Assembly (NCBI GenBank): GCA_947462335.1
Contig: OX381708.1
Location: 44,271,377 to 44,335,376 of the forward strand
Source: Harmothoe impar
Lineage: Eukaryota; Annelida; Polychaeta; Phyllodocida; Polynoidae
Reading direction: 5' to 3'
Length of the DNA stretch: 64,000 bases
The notes beneath the pieces were generated by a model. It was not told the DNA's origin and did no database searches. It saw only the letters and a list, made by a program, of their open reading frames with translations. Below, piece by piece: positions 1 through 10,400 of the stretch (its first letter is position 1; each line of letters opens with the position of its first letter). Both the position numbers and the translations under genes were made by a program.

Positions 1-41
1 TACTTCACCACAATTGTAACATCTTTGATTGTTTTATGCAG

Positions 42-152
42 TATGAGTACGCTCTACGCCAGCTGTACGCATTGGTAAACATGTGCGAAGAGGGAATTCA
101 CCAGGATGTCATCCGTGAGGCAATCAACAACGTCTGTGATGGCACACACTAG
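42..152 (+). CDS. LGMN: Last coding exon of an upstream legumain paralogue (partial gene)
   Basis: A splice acceptor (AG at 40-41) opens an exon of 36 codons ending in TAG at 150-152. The peptide starts [18 protein letters not shown] and ends in NNVCDGTH. It matches the C-terminal helix of the legumain prodomain and is identical in protein sequence to exon 13 of the complete gene at 11303-11413. Only five bases differ between the two exons, all synonymous. The rest of the gene lies before the window. An AATAAA signal at 501-506 fits its 3' end. It is the distal member of a head-to-tail tandem pair; whether the whole gene is intact cannot be seen. Confidence 0.9.
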   Translation, partial: YEYALRQLYALVNMCEEGIHQDVIREAINNVCDGTH

Positions 153-500
153 GATGACACATACCATGTGTCACATATATAAATATATGTAGAAGTCCTT
201 ATCTCAATCAATGTGCAATACCTTTTTTTATACAATTTCTTTTCATGGGTAGTTTCTTCCTCTTCTTATGAATATACTGATGCAGGCATTGTGTTATTAT
301 CAATAATCACAACATAGCATGTACAACCCGGTGTTGTAGAAAATGTATACCTGTAGTTTACCGTGAAGCATACAATGTAGGCAGTTACACAGCTCATAGA
401 CCTCCAGGCCATCGTTCTAAGGGACTGACTTTCCATACTTGTAAGGTGCTTGAAAGAGAATAGTAGACAATGTTGTCAAAATTATCCGTGATTTTTTACA

Positions 501-506
501 AATAAA
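501..506 (+). terminator. Polyadenylation signal of the upstream legumain copy
   Basis: AATAAA about 350 bases after the stop codon, in sequence shared with the 3' UTR of the second copy (AATAAA at 11769-11774). Conservation of the signal in both paralogues supports its use. Confidence 0.6.
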
Positions 507-1080
507 GATTTATATTTTCATGATTTACTTTTGCTTCCAATCTCTGGTAACACATTATACTAGGGATGTCATTGACATCCAATTTATGTCGATGACATAT
601 AGTTGTCAATATATCAATGTATTGCAATACAATATTTAAACTACTAGTATTAAGTACATCTGGAACACTGTTTATTGCCTTAAATAAGCTGAGAAAAATA
701 ACAAAAACAAAGGTTGATGGCAGGTGAACACCAGTCTCATTATTTTCACTGAAAATGTTCACATAATAATCACCGATATGAAACATAAAACTCTCAGCCT
801 AAAATACTGCGAGATAGGAATCTGACCTAAGGTTGGTCGAAAGGATAAGTACCCCAACAGTAAGCTAAAACTGTTAGACTTAGAACACTATGTCTATTGC
901 CTCTTCCCTCTCTTACTAAATATGGTAGAGAACAACCTTTGTGAGGGGCCACTGGATGCAATCACATATAGGTACCATGATAAAAGTGCATACCATGTTT
1001 TCTGCCCTGGCAGAGAACAATTTCCCATGAAAAAGATATTGACATAATTATATTGACATATCAAAATTGTCAATAGGATA

Positions 1081-2066
1081 CAGTCAACTCCCTCCTAACA
1101 GCCACCCCTCCAGTGCGACCACCCCACTATTAAGGCCATTTTTGGGAAGTACCAACCGATTTTCCCTTTATTTTGATATAAAAATACTTTCTCTTATGCG
1201 GCTGCCCCTCTAATGCGGCCACCTCGCCCTACGGCCACTAAATTTCCAGTCCCAAATTACATTTTTCTCCCTCTAATAAGGCCAACTTGTGAAGTCCACA
1301 TTGTTTTTTATTACCTAATGAATATCCCTCACCCTCCTGTATCTGTACAGGCGTATAAGGCCATCACACAGAGCCATCACTTCCTGGGCATCACTTCTTC
1401 CCGATACATAGTTATAACCCTTTGATGGCCACCTTAGTCATAGTGCATTATTAGATATATTGGGCACTTTGATTGACATGGTCCCCTGGTGAGTAACTCA
1501 CTATGGCAGCATTTAAGAATCATGCCGACCCTGGGTTGATACACTCAAGGGTCCACAATGGTCGGCATGATGCATGAATGCAGCCCTTACAAGAGAATCG
1601 CCCAAACTTTTATATATATATATCATGACGACCATGGATATGATACAGTCATTAAAGGGCTAAACAACAATACAGACCCACATGTTTTATGACAGCTTTT
1701 TCAACCACCGGTCTTGCTCAACTGTACATGGTGCGTTAGCTATGTGTGAAAGCCAATGTGAGGCCGTGGGGTGGGGTATTTATAATTAGGGATTAGAAAT
1801 ATAATAATATTTTGAGGTATAGATTTGATCGTGAATTACATGTTTCCTTATTGAGTTTAGCATGTAGGACATTAGATATACGTCCAGAATCTAGCAAAGA
1901 ACTATTTACTTATCTAGTGACAGTAAACTCATCCTCCATACCCCTATATAGAATTTACTTATGTGGACAAGTATCCTTTCCCTTGACTCCCTCCACTGAG
2001 GCCACCTCACCAATGCGGCCATTTTTGGAAAGTCCCAAGGGTGTCCGGATTAGAGGCAGTTGACTG
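1081..2066. mobile_element. TA-flanked MITE nested in the hAT-like element
   Basis: CAGTCAACT at 1081 and AGTTGACTG ending at 2066 are inverted ends flanked by TA at 1079-1080 and 2067-2068. The inverted similarity continues inward for tens of bases, including CCATTTTTGG-like blocks, but is degraded. A TA target and CAGT ends suggest a Tc1/mariner-pogo type; no transposase is visible. Confidence 0.6.
1415..1664. mobile_element. PiggyBac-like MITE, degraded, innermost of a three-level nest
   Basis: Its ends resemble ATAACCCTTTGATGG (left) and the complement of TTTAGCCCTTTAATG (right). The interior has the hairpin word CATGCCGACC / GGTCGGCATGATGCAT. Related copies lie at about 26551-26787 and 34700-34850. 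The TTAA target is mutated here (ATAA and CTAA), so assignment rests on resemblance to the other two copies. Confidence 0.5.
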
Positions 2067-2786
2067 TATATTGCAATATTGACATAATAGCGATATGTCA
2101 ATATAGTGAATGTCAATGACATCCCTACATTATACTTTGCTAATGTGTAGATGTATTACACCTATGGGTAACAAGTCATGTTGGTAATGGGTCATGTTCT
2201 GCTAGATCCCGTGATGTAGTCAACTAGCAGGTGAGATAGGTCACTCTATATAATTCTTGTGCATGCTAAAATGAAAGAAAAAGGATACATTAAAAAATGA
2301 AAGACCTAGTAATGTCATATTTTGATGAAGCTGAGAAGGTTATGTAAATCCTTTCATCAAGTGTATCTATAGGCGACTAGTTTGAAGAGAAAGGTTCCTG
2401 TCCTGGATGGTATTGCTGGGAGTAGGTTCATAGACAGTACACCAGGTGGCATCTACGTGCTGCATACAAAAAGAGAATAATACATTGTATGGCAATCATA
2501 AGGCGATGGATCTTTTTCTTCTTCTGTTTTTTTTACTAAAGCAAAACAATCTACCACAGAATTACATGTTACGTGTTCTACCTTTATGTTATGTATGGTC
2601 CATAAATTTTTCTTTTTTTAATGTGTAATTTAACTAGCATAGTTGTTCCATTGAAATCCTCACCTAACATGGGACTCTAACTGGGAATTTGATATACGAT
2701 ATAGATAAAGTGGTAGTGAAAGTGGTATTTCTTTATTATGATGATAAATCAAACTAGGGTTACAATGGGGAGCAAGATAATTCTAA

Positions 2787-3151
2787 GGCCGAACAAAAAA
2801 ATAGCCTGTGTTCCGGTAACATGGCCAAAAAAACTAGGGTCGGTCGGTTGATCATGAGATGAGTTGTAAGGGAAAATTTTATTTAGGGAGTGGTTATTTG
2901 ATATTGTAGAACCAGTATCTGTCCAATTGAGCCATTATAAGTTCAGTTTTTGTTATACAAAGAATGTCCTCCCTTCTAATCTTTAAAATAATGACAATTT
3001 GTATAGCTGAAGGCCATTAGGTACATCTATTCCATTTTGTGATAACCTACATTAGGGAAAAACTAGAAAAAAAAATCTAAATAGATTAGGATCGGGCTAA
3101 AATGATAGGGTCAGTCGGGTTACCGGAACACAACTTTTTTTTCTTTAAGCC
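2787..3151. mobile_element. PIF/Harbinger-like MITE, copy 1
   Basis: Inverted ends begin GGCCGAACAAAAAAAT and share TGTTCCGGTAAC on both sides. The flanks are TAA (2784-2786) and TTA (3152-3154). It is related, in inverted orientation, to 10252-10649, which has a clean TTA duplication. It is absent from the paralogous flank at about 12335, so it inserted in, or was lost from, only one duplicate. Confidence 0.65.
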
Positions 3152-3261
3152 TTAGTAACCATTGCCATAATTGATAAAAATGAAACAATGTGCAATCTGC
3201 ATTATAACTATGTCACGTTATATGAGAGTGATATGGAGGAGAGAATGAAACTACTTCTTTA

Positions 3262-3636
3262 AAAACGTTTGACCTTTTATGACCTTAAACCTACGTTTGG
3301 TCGGTAATTTATGCAGAGTCTCGTCCAGCTTATACCATAAACTGACCCCACTATAGTGAGATGAGAAGTTTTTGCTCGACGCTTGATGAATTGGTGATGG
3401 AAAATCTCTTTGGAGCTGCAGAATATGGTATATAACCTGATGCTTGAAAGAGCTCCAAGAGGTTTTCTCACTTGTACTAATACTTAACCCTCTCTCACAA
3501 ACAAGGCAGTGGATGTATATATATACATCTTTTAAAAATGAGTTTATATGATTGACAAAGTTGTTTGTCACTTAGAAAAGTTGGATTCGAACTCATGCAT
3601 CCATGCTGCACTCAACTGGAGCTACCGAGGCATGCT
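3262..3636 (-). mobile_element. tRNA-derived SINE-like element, copy 1
   Basis: Read on the minus strand, the head contains TAGCTCCAGTTGAGTGCAGC, resembling a polymerase III A box (about 3606-3626). GAGTTCGAATCC at 3582-3593 is a B box. About 310 bases of body follow and end near 3262. The same sequence is in the duplicated flank at 12345-12690 and 13045-13080, where the tRNA-like head is split by an insertion. The body does not match a SINE family that I can name. Confidence 0.55.
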
Positions 3637-4143
3637 GTATAGGAATATTGCTCTGAATAGGAGAATATTTCCTTGATTGTTTTTCAGAATGAGATTATAT
3701 GAGACCTAAACTCAGAACATGGGTTTAATTCCTACATGAAAATGTCAGTTTCCCTGTAAAAATTAGAAAGAACAGGGTCTTACAGGGATAATGTGCATGC
3801 TCCAGGAAAGCCCCTTCAACCAAGTTTAACCAGGGTATTTTTTACAAATGAATGTTACTCAGAAACTACTATTATACCTGGTGATGGGGTTTTGGGGGAG
3901 TTGTAAGGGTACTTGACTATATAGATTGCTGCAAAAGTGATGTAATGCTAATATATACACACTGTATACGCAAGAAATACGTTGTTAAATAGAACCATTG
4001 TACACTGCACCACAGGCCTAAACTTAGCAGCATTCTTAACTACCTGTAGCAGGTGTCAATATATACCATAAGGTATGGCATAGCTAGACACCTCTCCATG
4101 ACATATTTCCGAACACTACCATCTTGTACTGGAGGACCAGTGG

Positions 4144-4262
4144 CACGTGATGCCCTCAGATCTGTGTACACACTAAGTGGTCTCATTCAGCATGTGACTC
4201 CCTATCTCCCACCTCAAGCTCCTATATAAGTCCCACTGCACCCTTAGTGTGCGACATCAGTC
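4144..4262 (+). promoter_or_regulatory. Legumain promoter: TATA box, initiator and two E-boxes
   Basis: TATATAAG at 4223-4230 precedes an initiator-like TCAGTC at 4257-4262 (predicted start about A4259). The start codon follows at 4299. Two E-box words lie upstream: CACGTGA at 4144-4150 and CATGTGA at 4191-4197. In mammals TFEB/MITF factors bind GTCACGTGAC-type sites at lysosomal genes; legumain is lysosomal, so the same control is plausible here but inferred. Confidence 0.6.
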
Positions 4263-4298
4263 GGTGAGAGGAGGAAGCTGTGATAACTAGCTCTAACC

Positions 4299-4490
4299 AT
4301 GATGATGAAGCTTGTGGTGTTGGTGGCATGTGTCCTGGGGACCTGCCTGGCCGTTCCCAAGCAGTTTGATAGCGGCATGCCTACTTATGAGTTTAACATG
4401 GACCAAGAGGTGCAGGAGGAGGCGGCTGAGGGACAGCACTGGGCATTGCTGGTGGCGGGATCCAGCGGCTGGGGGAACTACAGACACCAG
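4299..4490 (+). CDS. LGMN: Legumain exon 1 (residues 1-64)
   Basis: Start ATG at 4299 lies about 40 bases after the predicted initiator. Two further Met codons follow at once, and the first is chosen as 5'-most. It encodes the signal peptide and the first catalytic-domain strand, [15 protein letters not shown]. The donor is GTGAGC at 4491. Confidence 0.93.
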
Positions 4491-7400
4491 GTGAGCTAAT
4501 GATGTCATGTATTGGTGTAGTGTAAATAGTGTATATATGGTGTCTCTTTGTTATTGAGTTATATGTATAAAGTTGTATATAGGATGATATAAAGTGATCT
4601 AGGATAAAGGTCATAGTATCGCATTATCGAAGGAATTTTCACATGATATCTACGTCTATTTTTATGTATCTGTATGAGCACACTATTATTGATTACTTTC
4701 AAGTTATCTTATGTTCTATCCAAGAATCATGATGGACCCATTAGAGCAAAAGTATAATATCCATAGTGTTTTTTCTCTCAAATATTAACCCTGCTTTTAC
4801 AACTATCATTTAACACCACTGTATTACATATTCACTCTTGACCTTCTCCCTTGTCGCCATAATTATTCATTTCTACTTCCCAGTACGCTTTAGTGCACAT
4901 GGTTGGAAAGTGTGAAAAGATTTCCAAATCAGCGACGTGATTTTTCATGTTAGCAGACTAACTATATGAGTATGGTCATTTCGATGTCTGCGTGCTAATA
5001 TATTTCCATACACTCTATATTATACATTACCTGGTATTATTGTCATTTGTAGGCTGATGTGTGCCATGCCTACCAGATCCTTAAGGCTCACGGGTTGCCT
5101 GACGAACGCATTGTCGTCATGATGTATGATGATCTGGCTGACAATGACGAGTAAGTATGGGATGAACGACTATAATAACTGTGTACTTATATAATATGCT
5201 ATTCCATCTCTCGAGAGCACTTTTCATATGCAACCAACAATCATGGGAAGACCTTTTGAAACCAAAGGTCAGGCACAAGTCTAGAGAACCTGTTGACCCC
5301 CTGTACATCTTGGGACGATCAAAATCCACCAAGAACATGTTCAGACGTGGAGTCTCACATGGCTACAAAAGGCCTAAAAACCTAAGGGACACCCTCGTAA
5401 GGGCCAAAACGGTTTACAACCCTTTTGAGAAAAACAGCAACCCTACCATCAAGGCTGTTTGCAAAACCAAGGATTGCGTCCATTGTAAACTACTGGACAA
5501 ATCAGGCCACATTGAAAAATATGGCACAAAACTGAGTTTTGAAACCAAAACTCACACAACCTGCAAAAGTTCAAACCTCATATACTGTCTGGAATGAAAA
5601 AAATGCAAGATCAGATATGTAGGTCAGACACAGAAACCTGTGATGACCAGGCTGTACAGGCACAAATATGAGACACAGAAGGAGAATATGCACACAGATG
5701 TGCAATATCACTTCGGTCTACCAGAACACTACGTCCAACATGACATGAAGTGTTACATTCTGGACTATGTCTATGACCACCCAGAAAGTAAAAGAGCTAA
5801 ACAGCTCAGGCTCAAGATTGAATTCAACTGGATTCACAGGCTAGGTACAACTGCCCCACGTAGCTTGAACACTATGGATAGTGTTTATGGATGAGTGCTG
5901 CTTAAATGCCCCGTTAACTTAGTAGTGTAATCACTTAGCACTGCATCCATGGCCAAGCACAGAGTATAAAGGCTTACACCCCTACCAACCCCGTAATGGC
6001 CCCTATACCATTATGGGAGACCCACTGCGGCGTATGTGGAATTTATTTTTCCATATACCGCATATATGGTGTTTGCCACTCACCTATACTCCACATCAAA
6101 GCTCCTGATGAGACTACTGTCGAAACCAGTGGGTAAGGTTGAAGGGACCCATAAAATCCTCCTAGTGTGAATTGAATTAGAATTCAATATAAAAACTTGT
6201 AACTGAGTTACTACTCAACACAAGGACTGTGTCAAGTCTACTCTACAGAGCTGACTTGTTACCTACCCAACTCCTACCCCCTAACTGACCGGCACCGCCA
6301 GTCACAGGGTGAGGTGGGAGGGGGACACACACACACACACACTCAACCTTACTCCAAACCCCCCCCCCCCCCCGCTCTAGTAGCAGGAGGGAGGTAACCC
6401 CCAGGTGGGTGGGTGCCTAGCTGGGCAGGCCAGCCTGTATATAAGGCAGGTCAGGCCCCTCTGTGCGCTACACTTGGTCGAGCCGTGGTCAGATATACGC
6501 CTTGCTACAAGGACATACGTCCTAGACCTATAATTTGGATATTATGGATTATTTGGCAATGAATGAACGTAAATCAGCTTTGGGGCTAATGTGCCGCTCT
6601 ACAATTCATTGAAACCCAATATTCCACTACAAACAGTACCCAAATAGCCCTTGATATATGTATACATAGGGGGCTAGTTTCATAGAATTTGGAAAGTATA
6701 GATTTACAAAAGTAAAACTCACTTTTCTATTTTGTTTGTTCATTTTCATTATGGTGTGATATGATAGATATAATTTCAGTAACATATGTATGGCTTTAGA
6801 AGTTTAGAAAGCTTTGCTTTGTTAGAAATATCATTTATAAATCATAAGCTCACCCACAGGAACCCGACTCCCGGTATCGTTATCAACCACCCCAATGGCA
6901 AGGATGTCTACCATGGTGTCCCCAAAGATTATACTAAGGAGGTAAGCACACAACAAACTTTCTTTTAAGGAATGGGTCAAAGGAAATACAGAGTACCATA
7001 AGGACCCAAATATACAACAGTTTTTATCTGACAAGCATCTCAATAGCGTATTATTGACAGCCCGCAGGACAACTAACACGCTATCTCAAATAAGCATTAA
7101 GCCAGTTAATCAAAGAACCATCTGTTGGTCCCATTTTGTAGACCGTGACTCCTAAGAACTTCCTCAAGATCCTTCAGGGAGAAGACATGAGTGGTGTAGG
7201 CAGCGGCAAGGTTATCAAAAGGTCAGTGATATCTTTCAGGGATAATAATTTGCTTAAACTCGTTCTCTTTATTTAATACAACTTTATTTTGTCTTGGCAT
7301 AGTAAGGTTACCAACCTTCCATCTCAACGTTGCTTTGTGCAGACCTACATTTCTCAGTGATTTTTAATTTAATCTGTTCTGAAATGTATGATAATAAATC

Positions 7401-10400
7401 TATTTTTAGTGGCCCCAATGACCATGTCTTTGTTAACTTTGTCGACCACGGAGGACCAGGAATAATTGGCTTCCCATATGAAATGGTAAGATTATGATAC
7501 AAAGTATTAGTGCTTACTCCACCCATGGTGGTTGATATATAGACAAAACTCCACGCCATTGACATACATGCACATCATACTTCAGGAGTTGAAGCTGGGT
7601 CATTTCACACAATGCCAAAGGCTGAGTGTGATATGACCCAGCTTCAATCATCTATGATGTACATGTATGTTAATAAGTGGGGTTTTGTGTTTATTACATG
7701 GCCCTACAGTTGTTAAATGAAGAAAATCAACAAATTTGGAGGCCATGGAGTACACCATACTCCATGGGGGCATGGAGTATGGAGCTCCCATAGGCTTAGC
7801 ATAGATGAGGCCATACCACCATGTAATAAATAGTTTTACAATGACTAAGAAGTCAACAGCTCAACATCTTTGAAATGATAGTAGTGAGTAAGTTGAAGAT
7901 TTTTATATGACGATCAATATACAAACATTTTGATTTCTCTCATTTTCGTAATATCAATGTAAATTGACGAAGATGCGTCAATTGTTGAAATATACCTATG
8001 TTCTGTGAAACCTAAAGCTATTTGCCTGTAAAATCAATGTAGTGTTGCATCTACAACAAATCTATATGCCATTTATTCCTCTCAGATGACATCTAGCCAG
8101 CTGATCGAGGGAATCACCAACATGCACAAGGACAAGAAATTCAAACAGGTATATGCAACCAAATAGTGTTACTTAGTATGGTCAGCCTGGCTGAAGGAGA
8201 TACACTTTCATTACTTTCACATATAGATCTAATTGGTCCCAAAATACATTACATTGCATTAAATATATATGTACGTGATATATGATTATGATTTTTAGGT
8301 GAACCTATACATGTACATTGTGCTTTGCAGATGGTATTTTATATGGAGGCCTGCGAATCTGGTTCTATGTTTGCTAAACTCCCGAAAGATATCAACGGTA
8401 TGTGTTAGCCGTTACATAGCCCTATCTTATTATGCTATCCATGGAATATTGTGCATATTATAATATCAAATGTCATATCAATATCACAACTCATCAGATG
8501 ACCTATACATCGGCTTATCTAGAAACCCTGACAATGGCTACTCAATATAGGTAGTTCCTACAATTTTCTGGATCTATATCGATATATACAGCTGTATTAT
8601 CAACCTTTACTCCTTATCTACAGTATATGCCACCACTGCTGCTAATGCTATGGAGTCGTCTTATGCCTGTTATTTTGACGAGAAACTCAAGACCTACCTC
8701 GGAGATGTATACAGTGTCAAGTGGATGGAGGACTCTGACAAGGTGGGTAAAAGGTTTTTCCAATGAAGGTTCTTTCTATATAAATTATTCCTCTTCTAGT
8801 CTTTTTTTTTTAAATTTATGAATACACCATCAGTCCTGTTACCAATGTGGGATTTCGCCACCTTGAAGAAGTCTCAAACAATAACTTATGTTGAGATACT
8901 TTCTTCCTTATACTACTTTATTTTAGTAGAATGCCGAATTAGTCAACCATTAGGTAAGAAAATCTTCTCTTGCTGTCAGTAATTAAAGAGTGTTGGGGGT
9001 ATTGAGGGGAGAGGGTCACACTTCTTAGTGTAATGTATTTCTATTTAGCAAAAACCTAAATTCTCTTGAATATCAATAGGAAAACCTCAACATGGAGTCC
9101 CTCCTCAAGCAGTACCAGATTGTCAAGAGGGAGACCAACACCAGCCATGTGAGCCAATTTGGTACGGTGGTAAGTATATGTCTTGATTCTGTTGGATGGT
9201 AAATAAACAATAGTAAAAGAAGGTGTTTCAGGCAACCCGATCCTATAGCTTCAAAAGAGGGCCGACTGTAGCATTTCTTCACCATTTTCGGGCATTTTTA
9301 GAATTTTACTACCTTCATACTTTTCTAGATTTTGTTATACTTTTGGTCTGGGAGAACAAGGTACCACTGATTTAAGTGGCTTACTCAATTATCTGACGTG
9401 GGAAATTAGAATATCCAACAATTTTGTGATATTCCTAGTAACTGAATCCTGATGACCCGCTAGTATGATGCGGCAATTCACGGCCCATTCCTGGTACTTT
9501 CAACATTTTAAAACATAAAAGATAGAAATCTGACCTACCTTCCCTTACATTTATATCATGTTACATGAAACAGAACCTTTTTTATTTGGCCTGACACATG
9601 TACAGTTAATAAACTAACCTTCATGTACCAGAAGTCATAAATATGTGCAAGATATTGAGGTGGATCAATATTCAATTGTACACTTTCATAAAACATAATA
9701 GCAACACAACAGTTTAATGTCTATAAAGGAAAATACGATAATAGTTTCATTGTCTAATTTGCCATTATATCTTTCACATCTATAGACACTCGCCAAAGAG
9801 AAGGTGTCTGAATTCCAGGGCAACAAGCAAACAACACCAATAACGTATCCTGCTGCACCGGTAGGTAAATCCCAAAAGTCCTAGGAAAATTAGGGAAGGG
9901 GTATATAATGCATTAATATATCCATAAGAAGCATGAGAAGGGTGTCCTACGATTGCAGCTTCAAGGTGAAAAACAAGTATACCTTTTGAATTATACATTA
10001 ATACCAAAAAATTCATAATGCCAATGGTTCAGCATAATTATGCATCCATCCTTATATCAATTCAGGTAAATGCAGTGCCTGCCCCTGACGTCAAGCTGGC
10101 CATCCTGTATGCCCAGCTGGACGCAGCCAAGGATGTGACCACCAAGCAACATGTGATGAACTCTGTCAAGGAGGCTCTCAAGGTCAGTATGTGGCTGTTA
10201 TGGATTGTGTATTTAAATACACAGTATCAAAAGAGATGGACACGTAATTTAGGCCAAACAAAAAAAAAAGAGTTGTGTTCAGGTAACCCGACCCACCCTA
10301 TCATTTTGGCCCGACCCTAATCTTTTTAGAATTTTCTTTAAGACTTCCTGATCTAGGTTATGATCAAAGGGGATAGGACATATCTAATGATCTTCAGCTA

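Larger units (their letters stand above)
1..552 (+). repeat. Segmental duplication, block 1 (pairs with about 11262-11845)
   Basis: The final intron end, last exon, 3' UTR and polyA region are closely similar to 11262-11845, with small indels and scattered substitutions. Further paralogous blocks are 2136-2640 (with 11855-12335), 3270-3640 (with 12345-12690 and 13045-13080) and 3640-3935 (with 13663-13965). Gaps between the blocks are insertions private to one copy. Confidence 0.85.
561..2127. mobile_element. Non-autonomous hAT-like DNA transposon, 1567 bp
   Basis: The element has perfect 18-bp terminal inverted repeats, TAGGGATGTCATTGACAT at 561-578 and its complement at 2110-2127. An 8-bp target duplication CATTATAC lies at 553-560 and 2128-2135. 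The paralogous flank near 11850 has a single similar sequence and no insert, so this is a filled/empty site pair. TAGGG-type termini with an 8-bp duplication are typical of the hAT superfamily. No transposase reading frame is visible. Subterminal sequence is rich in repeats of TGTCAATA/TATTGACA. It carries nested elements at 1081-2066 and about 1415-1664. Confidence 0.85.

Noticed and set aside
5181..5224. Extension of the Penelope-like frame to the ATG at 5181
   Set aside because: The residues before about 5225 look like intron sequence next to the legumain donor and match nothing in the family.
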